Source: Streptomyces coelicoflavus (GTDB taxonomy: Bacteria > Actinomycetota > Actinomycetes > Streptomycetales > Streptomycetaceae). From it: a stretch of DNA of 64,000 nt. This document shows positions 17,983 to 26,346 of the stretch, piece after piece; within the stretch, counting starts at the first letter, position 1, and each line of letters begins with the position of its first letter. Location of the stretch: positions 310,001 to 374,000 of the forward strand of contig NZ_BEWB01000002.1 in assembly GCF_003112555.1 (NCBI RefSeq), read 5' to 3'. The position numbers were made by a program, and so were the translations under genes. Under the pieces are notes generated by a model that did not search any database, was not told the DNA's origin, and was given only the letters and a program-made list of their open reading frames with translations.

Positions 17983-19317
17983 TCATGCGCCGGGCCCCGT
18001 CCGGTCCACCGGGCCGCCCTGGCCGGGCACGCGCGGTGCGGTGCCGAGCAGTTCGGCCGCCGCGTGCTGGTAGCGGAGCACGGCCTGCTCGGCGACGCGC
18101 AGGTCGCAGGGCGCGCTCCACAGCATGCGGCGCGCCCTCTCGTACTTCTCGGCCAGCTCCGGATCCTCGGCGTGGCCCAGCCGGGCCATCTTCGCCTTGT
18201 ACGCGTCCAGCCGGCCGCGCAGCTCGGCACGGACCGCGAGCGGCGCGGTGACCGCCGTCAACGATTCGCGGGCCCGCAGCAGTTCGTCCTCCGCCTTCTC
18301 CTCCAGGGACTCCAGGAGCGGCGACAGACGGTGCCACTGGGCGTGCCTGCGGTACTCGGCGGCGGCCGCCAGCTGCTCCTGGAGCACGATCGGCGGCCCG
18401 CCGACCACCGGCACCTCCGTCGCGGCGATCTTCGCCAGCACCTCGCCGCGCGCGGTGCGGGCCTCGGCGAGCGTGCGGTCGGCGCGCGAGAGCACGTCCC
18501 GCAGCCGCACGATCCGCTGCTCGGCATCCTGGCGCACGGCCAGCACCGCGTCGATCTCGCGGCGCACCTCCTCGAGCGCCAGCGCCTCCCGGTCGTACAC
18601 CGTCGTGTCGGGGCGGCCGCCGCCCGGCGCTGAACTGCCCTGTGCGGGCGTCCAGAAGGCCAGCGGGTCGGAGACCACCCGCTCGCGCAGCCGCGTCAGG
18701 GTGCGGGTGATCCGCTCCAGGTCGTCGCCGGACGGGTGCTCGCCGGGGCGCACGCCCACGGAGTGCGCCAGCTTGCGGGTGCGCTGCAACTCGGCGGCGA
18801 GTAAATCGATCCGGGCGGGCAGCGCCGACCACACCGCGTCGGCGGCGACCACCATGTCCAGGGAGGTCGCGTAGAGCTGGTTCATCCGGTCCACCAGCGC
18901 CACCAGCGTGTACCGCTCGCTGAGCCGCCCCGGCCCCCCGTCCGGGGTGGGCGCGTTGGCGGTGGCGGCGGCGCCGCCGGACACCGTGACGGCCTCGCCG
19001 CGCAGCAGCTCCGTCAGCTCCACCAGGTCCTCACGGCTGGACCAGCGGCGCCGGGAGCGGATCTCCCGGGCGGTGCGCAACGCGCCCGTGTACGCGTCGA
19101 AGTAGGTCCACAGCAGCGTGATCGACGCCTCCGCGGCCGCCCAGCGCTCGGCGGTGACGCCGGTCAGCTCGGCGCCCTCGAGGAGTCTGCGGCCCGCGTG
19201 GTCCTGGAGGGCGAGGAGCGAGGTCTCGATCGCCTCGTGCTCCGCGCCGAGCCGCGCCAGCGCACGGTCCACCTCGTCCCGGTCCATCACCGGCCCGGTG
19301 GGTCCCGTGTCGCCCAT
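17983..19317 (-). CDS. Hypothetical helical protein between glnH and pknG
   Basis: A 444-residue protein that I cannot assign to a known family. It has no signal peptide, no membrane segment and almost no cysteine. It is strongly helical, with heptad-like stretches such as EVRREIDAVLAVRQDAEQRIVRLRD near the middle, so coiled-coil bundles are likely. The region GPPIVLQEQLAAAAEYRRHAQW introduces a C-terminal helical array. The ATG at 19317 has AGAGGTG at 6-base spacing; ATG 19287 (MDRDEVDRAL) is an alternative. It is tightly flanked by the glutamate/glutamine-binding protein gene and the kinase gene (gaps of 93 and 58 bases), so it most likely works in the same signalling pathway, possibly as an adaptor. 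The operon membership is seen; the role is inference. Confidence 0.85.
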   Translation of the reverse strand: MGDTGPTGPVMDRDEVDRALARLGAEHEAIETSLLALQDHAGRRLLEGAELTGVTAERWAAAEASITLLWTYFDAYTGALRTAREIRSRRRWSSREDLVELTELLRGEAVTVSGGAAATANAPTPDGGPGRLSERYTLVALVDRMNQLYATSLDMVVAADAVWSALPARIDLLAAELQRTRKLAHSVGVRPGEHPSGDDLERITRTLTRLRERVVSDPLAFWTPAQGSSAPGGGRPDTTVYDREALALEEVRREIDAVLAVRQDAEQRIVRLRDVLSRADRTLAEARTARGEVLAKIAATEVPVVGGPPIVLQEQLAAAAEYRRHAQWHRLSPLLESLEEKAEDELLRARESLTAVTAPLAVRAELRGRLDAYKAKMARLGHAEDPELAEKYERARRMLWSAPCDLRVAEQAVLRYQHAAAELLGTAPRVPGQGGPVDRTGPGA

Positions 19318-19410
19318 CGATCACCTCTCGCCGTCGCGGACTTGCGTGTGCCGTGCGTGTGTTCTCGTGCGTTCTCGCGTGTTCCTTCTCGCCTGCGCCG
19401 CGGCCGTCGG

Positions 19411-20460
19411 TCAGCTCTTGCGCAGGTACTGCGGGGTCGGCGGCCGTGACTTCGCCGCGTCGTCCATGGTCTTTGACAGCCAGCGGTCGTACGAGTGCTG
19501 CCACCCCTCCGCCCCGTCCGCGCGCCACTGCTCCAGGACCCGGTTGACCCGGCGTACCAGATCGTCGGCGTCCTTCTTCATCGCCACGCCGTAGTACTCG
19601 GTGGTGAAGGCGTCGCCCTTCAGCTCGACCGTCGGGTCCTGCGCGGCCTGGCTGGCGGCGAGGGCGCCGTCGGTGACCACCGCGTCGACCTCGCCGAGCT
19701 GGAGCCGCACCAGGCAGTCCAGTTGGTTGGGCACGGTGGTGCGCAGGTCGACGCCCTCGGGCAGCGTGCCGTCCGTCCGGTCCTGCTCCAGCGTGCTCAG
19801 CGCCGTCGAACCCGCCGCCGTGCAGATCTCCGTGTCGGCCAGGGTGCCGTCGTACCCGGTGATCCTCGAGGACTTGGGCGCCAGGACCTGCTGGCCGGTG
19901 CGGAAGTAGGGGGCGGAGAACGCCACGTCCTCCAGCCGGTCGCAGTTGATGGTCATCGTGCGGACCACCATGTCGACCCGGCCGTCCTGGATGGCGGGGA
20001 TGCGCTGGTCGGTGGGGATGGCCTTGAACTGCACGGCGTCCTCGTCGCCGAGGATGTCCTTCGCGATCCGGTGCGCCAGGTCGATGTCGAAGCCCTCCAG
20101 TTCGGCGTCGCCGCCGCTGTTCGGGTCGCGGTAGCCCCAGCGGTAGCTGTTCTGGTCGACGCCGACGATCAGCTTGCGCTTCTCGCCCTTGCGGGCGCGG
20201 ATCGCGTCGATGGTGGGCCCGTCGTCGCCGGACGGGGCGAGGGTCTGCTTCTCCGGGTCCGTGCACTCCTCGGCGGCCCGCGCCAGGCTGCCGTGGGCGA
20301 CGCCGTGGCCGCCGCCGTCCGCACCGCCGCCGCCCGCCCCGCCGGGTGAGTGGACCGCCGGCAGAAGCAGGGCGGCCAGCACCGCGAGGACGCAGGCGAG
20401 GGCCATCGCCCCCACCCCGCCCCAGCCCTTCAGGCCGGTCCGCAACCGTCGCGCACGCAT
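19411..20460 (-). CDS. glnH: GlnH-like amino-acid-binding protein, membrane anchored
   Basis: A 349-residue periplasmic-binding-protein-like protein (PBP3 / SBP_bac_3). The ligand-binding core is clear: KLIVGVDQNSYRWGYRDPNS, ELEGFDIDLAHRIAKDI, DMVVRTMTINCDRLEDVAFS and EVDAVVTDGALAASQA. Four cysteines (TDPEKQ-side, INCD, EICT, LDC) could form disulphides outside the cell. A single hydrophobic helix near residues 14-36 (VGAMALACVLAVLAALLLPA) anchors or exports it; a proper lipobox is not visible. Homologues sense glutamine or glutamate or aspartate for PknG. ATG 20460 is preceded by AAGGGAGG; ATG 20502 also has a good site (GAAGGGGGG), giving 14 extra residues. Confidence 0.9.
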   Translation of the reverse strand: MRARRLRTGLKGWGGVGAMALACVLAVLAALLLPAVHSPGGAGGGGADGGGHGVAHGSLARAAEECTDPEKQTLAPSGDDGPTIDAIRARKGEKRKLIVGVDQNSYRWGYRDPNSGGDAELEGFDIDLAHRIAKDILGDEDAVQFKAIPTDQRIPAIQDGRVDMVVRTMTINCDRLEDVAFSAPYFRTGQQVLAPKSSRITGYDGTLADTEICTAAGSTALSTLEQDRTDGTLPEGVDLRTTVPNQLDCLVRLQLGEVDAVVTDGALAASQAAQDPTVELKGDAFTTEYYGVAMKKDADDLVRRVNRVLEQWRADGAEGWQHSYDRWLSKTMDDAAKSRPPTPQYLRKS

Positions 20461-20543
20461 CCTCACGCCTCCCTTCCCCGGTAGCGCCGCCACGGGCTTC
20501 ATGGGCCCCCCTTCCCGCCGGCCCGCCGGGTCCGCGGCCCGCC

Positions 20544-22028
20544 TCACCGGTACTCCGACAGCCTGCGGCCGATGCCTATGAGCGCGCCGGCCGCGCCCAG
20601 CGCGGCGAGCACGCCGGCGCCCTGGGGCAGGTAGCCCATCGCGTCCAGACCGTCGCCCGCCGCCTGCTCGAACTCCGCCTTCTCGTGCTTCAGGGCGGTG
20701 GCGAGCGCGGCGTCGACGCCGTCGAAGCACTCGACCGTGGCGCCGTCGCCGCCGATCACCAGGTCCAGCGCCTGCTGGTAGTTGCCGTTCTCGTCCTGCT
20801 CACGGGCCGTGGTGTGCCGCTTCTTCCACTCCGTCATGTTGCCGTTCGCCGTGCCGACCGGCCGTTCGCCGGCCTCGTCGTCGGCGAACCGTCCCGCTTC
20901 GGTCAGCGCCTTGCCGAGGGCGTCCATGTTCTTGCCGAAGGCCAGGTCGTAGGAGTCGTACGTCCTGCCGTCCACCTTGGTGGTCTCGGCGCCGCGGGAG
21001 ACCAGGGTCAGGTTCTCGTTGCCCCGGGCCTTGAGGGAGGCGATGCGGGCCTCGTTCAGCGCGTTGAGGGAGCGCACGCCGTGTTCGTAGGAGTCGGTCA
21101 GGTTCGACCGTGCGATGCCGTGACCGACGACCAGCCAGAGCAGCACGACCGCGGAGGCGGCGGTCGCGGCGACCAGGCCGTGGTTCAGGACCCGGTTGGT
21201 GCGCCGGTAGTTGCGGTGCTGGGCCCAGGCCAGCGCGGCGAGCAGGACGACGCCCAGCGCGATCGCCGCCCACGGGTAGGGCTTGGCGTCGCCGTAGTCG
21301 GCGCTCAGCCGCTGGTTCTCCTTGGTGTAGAGGTCCTCCGCCGCCGGGAGCATCTCCTTCTGCATCTTCTCGTTGGCGTAGCGCAGATAGGCGCCGCCGA
21401 CCGGGAAGCCCTGCCGGTTGTAGGTGCGGGCACGCTCGACCAGGCCCTTGTACTCGGGCAGCAGCCGGTTGAGTTCGGCGATGGTCTTCGCCGCCGGCGA
21501 CTTGGGCTCGGAGTTGGCGGCGGCCGTCACGAGCCCCTCGGCGGCCGCGCGGATCCCGTGGTCGTAGCGCGTGCGGGAGTCCTCCGTCTCCTGGCCGCCG
21601 GCCAGGAAGCCGCTGGAGGCCGCGGTGTTGGCCTCGGCGAGGGAGCGGTAGATGTCGGCCGCGGCGGAACTGAGCGGCTGGCTGCGGGTCAGTACGTCGT
21701 CGGCGGCCGTGGTCCGCTCGTTCATCTGCCAGGCGGTGACCGCACCGAAGGCGATCACGAGCACGGCGAGCAGCGCGCCGATGATGCGCAGCCGCCCCGG
21801 TTCGGTGACCGCCGCAGCGCGCAGCCGGTCCACGCCCTCGGCGAAGGCGGTACGGCGCCGGGCCGGCGGCGACGGGGGCGGTGGGGGAGAGGGAGGCGAC
21901 GGGGGAGCGGACAGTGCGCCGCCCGGCCGCGGTCCGGGCACCGGCGCGGAACGGGGCGGTACGGCGGGCGGACCGGGCACGCCCGTGCCCGGCGGCGGCG
22001 CCGCGCCGCCCTTCGGCGGTTGAGTCAC
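20544..22028 (-). CDS. glnX: GlnX-like membrane protein upstream of PknG
   Basis: A 494-residue integral membrane protein with a Pro-rich cytoplasmic N-terminus of about 65 residues. Four hydrophobic segments are visible: IIGALLAVLVIAFGAVTAW, WAAIALGVVLLAALAWA, VAATAASAVVLLWLVVGHG and GVLAALGAAGALIGIG at the C-terminus. Two extracytoplasmic loops between the first/second and third/fourth helices look helical, like four-helix sensor bundles (SSAAADIYRSLAEANTAASSGFLAG). In corynebacteria and mycobacteria GlnX relays binding of GlnH to PknG. The GTG start at 22028 has GGAGGT 6 bases upstream, and an RBS-bearing 83-base gap leads to glnH. It is the first gene of the seven-gene block. Confidence 0.87.
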   Translation of the reverse strand: MTQPPKGGAAPPPGTGVPGPPAVPPRSAPVPGPRPGGALSAPPSPPSPPPPPSPPARRRTAFAEGVDRLRAAAVTEPGRLRIIGALLAVLVIAFGAVTAWQMNERTTAADDVLTRSQPLSSAAADIYRSLAEANTAASSGFLAGGQETEDSRTRYDHGIRAAAEGLVTAAANSEPKSPAAKTIAELNRLLPEYKGLVERARTYNRQGFPVGGAYLRYANEKMQKEMLPAAEDLYTKENQRLSADYGDAKPYPWAAIALGVVLLAALAWAQHRNYRRTNRVLNHGLVAATAASAVVLLWLVVGHGIARSNLTDSYEHGVRSLNALNEARIASLKARGNENLTLVSRGAETTKVDGRTYDSYDLAFGKNMDALGKALTEAGRFADDEAGERPVGTANGNMTEWKKRHTTAREQDENGNYQQALDLVIGGDGATVECFDGVDAALATALKHEKAEFEQAAGDGLDAMGYLPQGAGVLAALGAAGALIGIGRRLSEYR

Positions 22029-22154
22029 TGCTGACCTCCCCCATGGTCATCCGTCGCCGCAAGTATCGCTGCCCGCACCGGTATGCGCACCGGGCTTCAC
22101 CCGATCTTGATGCGATTCCGGTGCAACGCACCACCCCTGCCCATGAATACGCCA

Positions 22155-22188
22155 CGGGAACCGGTTCGGTTCCCCGTACCGGTTCCCG
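22155..22188 (-). terminator. Hairpin downstream of csnK, upstream of glnX
   Basis: Perfect 11-bp arms CGGGAACCGGT (22155-22165) and ACCGGTTCCCG (22178-22188) enclose a 12-base loop. It lies 65 bases after the csnK stop, in the 224-bp gap before glnX, and could end the csn operon. Because the glnX promoter must also be in this gap, an operator role is the alternative. Confidence 0.55.
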
Positions 22189-22202
22189 GTCGCCGACACG
22201 GC

Positions 22203-22236
22203 GGGTGACGCGACGGGTGACGCGGCGGGTGACGCG
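22203..22236. repeat. Three tandem 12-bp repeats before the csnK stop
   Basis: Three tandem copies of GGGTGACGCG(A/G)C lie at 22203-22214, 22215-22226 and, truncated, 22227-22236. They are noncoding, just after the csnK stop codon on the minus strand. Confidence 0.85.
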
Positions 22237-22252
22237 GGTGGACGCCGGCGGC

Positions 22253-23224
22253 TCAGGCGGCGAAGTGCTCCCGCGCCCGCTCACCGGCCCCCGGCCCCGC
22301 GCCCACGTGGTCGAGCCCCAGCAGCACCGAGCCCAGCACCGGCGGGGCCGTCACCACGCGCGGCACCGCCTTGGGGGCGCGGGCCGCAAGCAGCTCCCGT
22401 ATCCGGTCGTCGAGCCGCGGATGCCGGGCCGCCAGCACGCTGCCCCCCAGCAGGACCGGTGCCGGCTCGTCCAGCAGGTCGAGGCGGGTCAGCGCGACCG
22501 TGGCCATGGCCACCACCTCGTCGGCCTGCCGGTCCACGACCGACCGGGCGAGCGGGTCGCCGTCCGCGGCCGTGGCGAACAGCACCGGGGTCAGCTCGTG
22601 CCGCCGTACCGGCTCGACCCGCCGCAGGTGCAGGGCCTCGATGAGCGCGTACATCGAGTCGAGGCCGAAGTGCGCCGGCAGCGTGCGGGCCAGCTCGGTC
22701 GGCTCCCCCCGGCCGTCCTCCGCGCGCGCCGCGTGCCACAGCGCCTCCTCGGCCAGGCCCCAGCCGCCGCCCCAGTCCCCGGAGATGCGGCCGATGGCCG
22801 GGAAGCGGGCGGTACGGCCGTCGGGGCGCATGCCGACGCAGTTGACGCCCGCCCCGCACACGACGGCGACCCCCAGCGGCTCGGCGACGCCCGCCCGCAG
22901 GACCGCGAACGTGTCGTTGCGGACCTCGACGCTCCCGCCCCACGCGCGCGCGTGCAGCGCGGCGGCCAGCTGTTCCTCCTCCACGGGCAGGTCGGCGTTG
23001 GCCAGACACGCCGACACGTGCTCGACGGAGGTGACCCCGGCCGCCGCGAAGGCGCGCGTGACCGCGTCGGCCAGGGCGTCCACGGCCCGCTCGACACCCA
23101 CGGCGGGCGGGCGGAAGGCACCGCCGCGGGCCGTGGCGAGGACCTTCCCGTCGGCCGCCACCACGGCCACGTCGGTCTTGCTGTTGCCCGCGTCGACGGC
23201 GAGGACGCTTGCGCTCAGGTCCAC
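22253..23224 (-). CDS. csnK: Sugar kinase of the BadF/N-acetylglucosamine kinase family (CsnK)
   Basis: A 323-residue ASKHA-fold kinase. The phosphate-1 motif VLAVDAGNSKTDVAVV is at the N-terminus. CGAGVNCVGM and ISGDWGGGWGLAEEALW are typical of BadF/BadG and GlcNAc-kinase relatives. It should phosphorylate an amino sugar released in the cytoplasm by the csnH glycosidase. The GTG at 23224 overlaps the csnH stop by 10 bases, so translation is coupled. The kinase closes the operon, matching csnK of the Streptomyces csnR-K chitosan-oligosaccharide operon (from memory of S. lividans/coelicolor work). The preferred substrate, glucosamine or its oligomer, is inferred from the operon and not from residues. 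Confidence 0.88.
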   Translation of the reverse strand: MDLSASVLAVDAGNSKTDVAVVAADGKVLATARGGAFRPPAVGVERAVDALADAVTRAFAAAGVTSVEHVSACLANADLPVEEEQLAAALHARAWGGSVEVRNDTFAVLRAGVAEPLGVAVVCGAGVNCVGMRPDGRTARFPAIGRISGDWGGGWGLAEEALWHAARAEDGRGEPTELARTLPAHFGLDSMYALIEALHLRRVEPVRRHELTPVLFATAADGDPLARSVVDRQADEVVAMATVALTRLDLLDEPAPVLLGGSVLAARHPRLDDRIRELLAARAPKAVPRVVTAPPVLGSVLLGLDHVGAGPGAGERAREHFAA

Positions 23225-24480
23225 GCCAGGTGCTCCCGGTTGTGCGCGATCAGCCGGTCGGTGAGCTGCTCGGCGTACGCGTACTGACCGACGAGGGGGT
23301 GCGCGAGCAGCGCCCGGAAGACCCGGTCCCGCCCGCCGCGCAGGGCCGCGTCCAGGGCCAGGTCCTCGTACGCCGTCACGTTCGCCATCAGCCCCGCGTA
23401 CAGCGGGTCCACGTCCGCCACCGGCAGCGGGGCGGCGCCCTTGCCGCCCACCGCCGCCGGCACCTCGATCACCGCGTCGTCGGGGAGGAAGGGCAGCGTG
23501 CCCCGGTTGTAGGTGTTCACCACCTGGTACGGGGAGCCCGCGCCGCCGAGCAGGGCGGCGGCGAGGTCCACGGCGGCCTCGGAGTAGTAGGCGCCGCCGC
23601 GCTTGGCGAGCAGCGCGGGCTTCTCGTCCAGGGCCGGGTCGCCGTACATCTCGAGGAGCTGCCGCTCCATCTCCGCGACCTCGGCGGCCCGGGACGGCTT
23701 GGTGCGCAGTTCGTCGACGACCTCGTCGTGGGCGTAGTAGTAGCGCAGGTAGTAGGAGGGGACGACGCCCAGGCGGTCCAGGAGCGGCCGGGGCAGGCGC
23801 AGGTCGGCGGCGACCGCGTCCCCGTGCTCGGCCAGCAGGCGGGGCAGCACGTCCTCGCCCTCGGGGCCGCCGAGCCGTACCCCGGTCTCCCAGGTGAGGT
23901 GGTTGAGGCCGACGTGGTCCAGGTGGACGTCGGCGGGCGTCACCCCGAGCAGCGCGGCGAACTTCCGTTGCAGCCCGATCGCCACGTTGCACAGCCCGAC
24001 CGCCCGGTGCCCGGCCTGGAGCAGGGCGCGGGTGACGATGCCGACCGGGTTGGTGAAGTCGATGATCCACGCGTCCGGGTTGGCCCGGCGCACCCGCTCG
24101 GCGATGTCCAGCACCACCGGCACCGTGCGCAGCGCCTTGGCGAGCCCGCCCGCACCGGTCGTCTCCTGCCCGACGCAGCCGCACTCCAGCGGCCAGGTCT
24201 CGTCCTGCTGCCTGGCCGCCTGCCCGCCGACCCGCAGCTGGAGCAGTACGGCGTCGGCGCCGTCGACGGCCGCGTCCAGGTCGGAGGTGGTGACCACGCG
24301 GCCGCCGTGCCCCTGTTTGGCGAAGATACGCCGGGCGAGCCCGCCCACCAGCTCCAGCCGGTCCGCGGCCGGGTCGACGAGCACCAGCTCCTCCACCGGA
24401 AGCGTGTCCCGCAACCGGGCGAAGCCGTCGATCAGTTCGGGCGTGTAGGTCGAACCGCCGCCGACCACGGTGAGTTTCAT
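23215..24480 (-). CDS. csnH: GH4 family glycosidase (CsnH, 6-phospho-beta-glucosidase type)
   Basis: A 421-residue NAD- and metal-dependent GH4 glycosidase. The N-terminal Rossmann motif is KLTVVGGGSTYTPELI. The family motifs IIDFTNPVGIVTRALL, GLCNVAIGLQRK (metal-binding Cys) and DHVGLNHLTW follow. GH4 enzymes cleave glycosidic bonds by an oxidation-elimination route, often on phosphorylated sugars, but the neighbours here are ABC transporter genes, not a PTS, so the substrate is probably an unphosphorylated glucosamine oligomer. It starts 7 bases after the csnG stop and overlaps csnK. The annotation of homologues as 6-phospho-beta-glucosidase should be read as a family name. Confidence 0.9.
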   Translation of the reverse strand: MKLTVVGGGSTYTPELIDGFARLRDTLPVEELVLVDPAADRLELVGGLARRIFAKQGHGGRVVTTSDLDAAVDGADAVLLQLRVGGQAARQQDETWPLECGCVGQETTGAGGLAKALRTVPVVLDIAERVRRANPDAWIIDFTNPVGIVTRALLQAGHRAVGLCNVAIGLQRKFAALLGVTPADVHLDHVGLNHLTWETGVRLGGPEGEDVLPRLLAEHGDAVAADLRLPRPLLDRLGVVPSYYLRYYYAHDEVVDELRTKPSRAAEVAEMERQLLEMYGDPALDEKPALLAKRGGAYYSEAAVDLAAALLGGAGSPYQVVNTYNRGTLPFLPDDAVIEVPAAVGGKGAAPLPVADVDPLYAGLMANVTAYEDLALDAALRGGRDRVFRALLAHPLVGQYAYAEQLTDRLIAHNREHLAWT

Positions 24481-24487
24481 GCAGACA

Positions 24488-25399
24488 TCAACCCTTTACT
24501 CCGGTGAGCGTGACACCCTCGACGAACGCCTTCTGCGCGAAGAAGAACACGAGGATCACGGGGGCCATGACCAGCACGGTCGCGGCCATGGTGAGGTTCC
24601 AGTCGGTGTGGTGGGCGCCCTTGAAGGACTCCAGGCCGTAGGAGAGCGTCCAGGCGCCGGTGTTCTCGGAGGCGTAGATCTGGGGGCCGAAGTAGTCGTT
24701 CCAGGCGTAGAAGAACTGGAAGAGGGCCACGGCCGCGATGCCCGGCTTCGCCATCGGCAGGACGACCCTCAGCAGGGTGCGCAGCTCCCCGCAGCCGTCG
24801 ACCTTCGCCGCGTCCAGGTACTCGTCCGGGATGGTCAGCAGGAACTGGCGCAGCAGGAAGATGGAGAAGGCGTCGCCGAAGGCCATCGGGATGATCAGCG
24901 GCCACAGCGTGCCGGACAGGTCCAGCTGCTTGGCCCAGAACAGGTACATCGGGATGATGATCACCTGCGGGGGCAGCATCATCATCGAGATCACCAGCAT
25001 CAGGGACAGGTGCCGCCCCCGGAAGCGGAACTTGGCCAGCGCGTACGCCACCGGGATCGACGACGCCACCGTCAGCACGGTGCCGAGGCCCGCGTACAGC
25101 AGCGTGTTCTTCCACCAGGTGAGGAAGCCGGGCGTGTCCAGGACGGTCCGGTAGTTGCCCCACTCCCAGGTGTGCGGCCACAGGTCGCGGGTGAGGGCCT
25201 GCTGGTCGCTCATCAGCGAGGTGAGGACCACGAAGACGAACGGCAGGGTGAAGAAGAGGGCGGCGGCCACGCCCAGGGAGTGGACCGCGATCCAGTGCAG
25301 CAGGACGCGCCGGCGGGCGGTGCGCTCCTCGGTGGGCTGCGGCGAGCTGCCGGCCGCGACGGGCCGGGCCGGCACCTCGGCCGTCGATACCTGGGTCAT
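24488..25399 (-). CDS. csnG: Carbohydrate ABC transporter permease (CsnG)
   Basis: A 303-residue MalG-type permease. Six hydrophobic segments are visible, beginning with SLGVAAALFFTLPFVFVVLTSL. The ATPase-contacting EAA loop is DAAKVDGCGELRTLLRVVLPMAKPGI near residues 200-225. It forms a heterodimer with the CsnF permease and brings oligosaccharides into the cell. No ATPase gene lies in the operon; in Streptomyces the shared MsiK ATPase usually serves CUT1 transporters, and that is the likely partner here. Its ATG overlaps the csnF stop by 4 bases. Confidence 0.93.
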   Translation of the reverse strand: MTQVSTAEVPARPVAAGSSPQPTEERTARRRVLLHWIAVHSLGVAAALFFTLPFVFVVLTSLMSDQQALTRDLWPHTWEWGNYRTVLDTPGFLTWWKNTLLYAGLGTVLTVASSIPVAYALAKFRFRGRHLSLMLVISMMMLPPQVIIIPMYLFWAKQLDLSGTLWPLIIPMAFGDAFSIFLLRQFLLTIPDEYLDAAKVDGCGELRTLLRVVLPMAKPGIAAVALFQFFYAWNDYFGPQIYASENTGAWTLSYGLESFKGAHHTDWNLTMAATVLVMAPVILVFFFAQKAFVEGVTLTGVKG

Positions 25400-26340
25400 C
25401 GGTCACCTGCCTGGAGAAGTCCGCCCCGGCGGCGCATCAGCAGCGCCGTGAACGCCATGGCCAGGGCGAACAGCACGAGCGCGACCACACAGGCGGAGCC
25501 GTAGTCGAAGCGCTGGAAGCCGAGGTTGTAGACGAGCTGGGGGAGGGTGAGGGTCGACTTGTCGGGATAGCCCGGCTCGAAGGACTGCCCGGAGCCGCCG
25601 ATGATCCCGGAGGCGACCTTCCCGGCGACCAGCGGCTGCGTGTAGTACTGCATGGTCTGGATCACGCCCGTGACCACGGCGAACAGCACGATCGGCGAGA
25701 TGTTCGGCAGCGTCACGAACCGGAACCGCTGCCAGGCCGACGCCCCGTCCAGCTCGGCCGCCTCGTACTGCTCCTTCGGCACGTCGAGCAGCGCCGCCAT
25801 GAAGATCACCATCAGGTCGCCCACGCCCCACACCGCCAGCGCGGTGAGCGCCGGCTTGGACCAGGCGGAATCCGTGAACCAGCCGGGCGCCGGTACGCCC
25901 AGTCCCTCCAGGACCGAGTTGACCGGCCCCGTACCGGGGTTGAGGAGGAAGACGAAGGCGAGGGTCGCGGCGACGGGCGGGGCGAGGTAGGGCAGGTAGA
26001 AGAGGGTGCGGAAGATCCCGGCCCCCGTCTTGATCTTCGTGATGAGCAGCCCGACCCCGAGCCCGAACACCACCCGGCAGGTCACCATCACCAGGACCAG
26101 CCAGAGGGTGTTGCGCAGGGCGGGCCAGAACAGCGGGTAGTCCTGGAAGACGTACGCCCAGTTCTCCAGGCCCCGGAACTCCGGGACGCCGAAGCCGTCG
26201 TACTTCATCAGCGAGAAGTACACGGTGGACACCAGGGGATAGGCGAAGAAGACGCCGAACCCGACGAGCCACGGCGACATGAAGGCCGCCGTCCGAAGCG
26301 CCGAGGAACGGCGCTTCGCGCGGAGCGTGTTGGTGGCCAT
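25396..26340 (-). CDS. csnF: Carbohydrate ABC transporter permease (CsnF)
   Basis: A 314-residue MalF-type permease of the CUT1 class. The first membrane helix is FMSPWLVGFGVFFAYPLVSTVYF, and the EAA loop is EAAELDGASAWQRFRFVTLPNISPI. It has the usual six membrane helices and lacks the large extra periplasmic loop of E. coli MalF, as normal for Gram-positive members. It lies 6 bases downstream of csnE and overlaps csnG. With CsnE and CsnG it should form the import channel for chitosan-derived oligosaccharides. Confidence 0.93.
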   Translation of the reverse strand: MATNTLRAKRRSSALRTAAFMSPWLVGFGVFFAYPLVSTVYFSLMKYDGFGVPEFRGLENWAYVFQDYPLFWPALRNTLWLVLVMVTCRVVFGLGVGLLITKIKTGAGIFRTLFYLPYLAPPVAATLAFVFLLNPGTGPVNSVLEGLGVPAPGWFTDSAWSKPALTALAVWGVGDLMVIFMAALLDVPKEQYEAAELDGASAWQRFRFVTLPNISPIVLFAVVTGVIQTMQYYTQPLVAGKVASGIIGGSGQSFEPGYPDKSTLTLPQLVYNLGFQRFDYGSACVVALVLFALAMAFTALLMRRRGGLLQAGDR

Positions 26341-26346
26341 GGACCG

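Noticed and set aside
17925..18230. Longer N-terminal extension of the pknG frame to 18230
   Set aside because: The extension is antisense-type Arg/Ala sequence overlapping the upstream gene; ATG 17924 has an ideal ribosome site.
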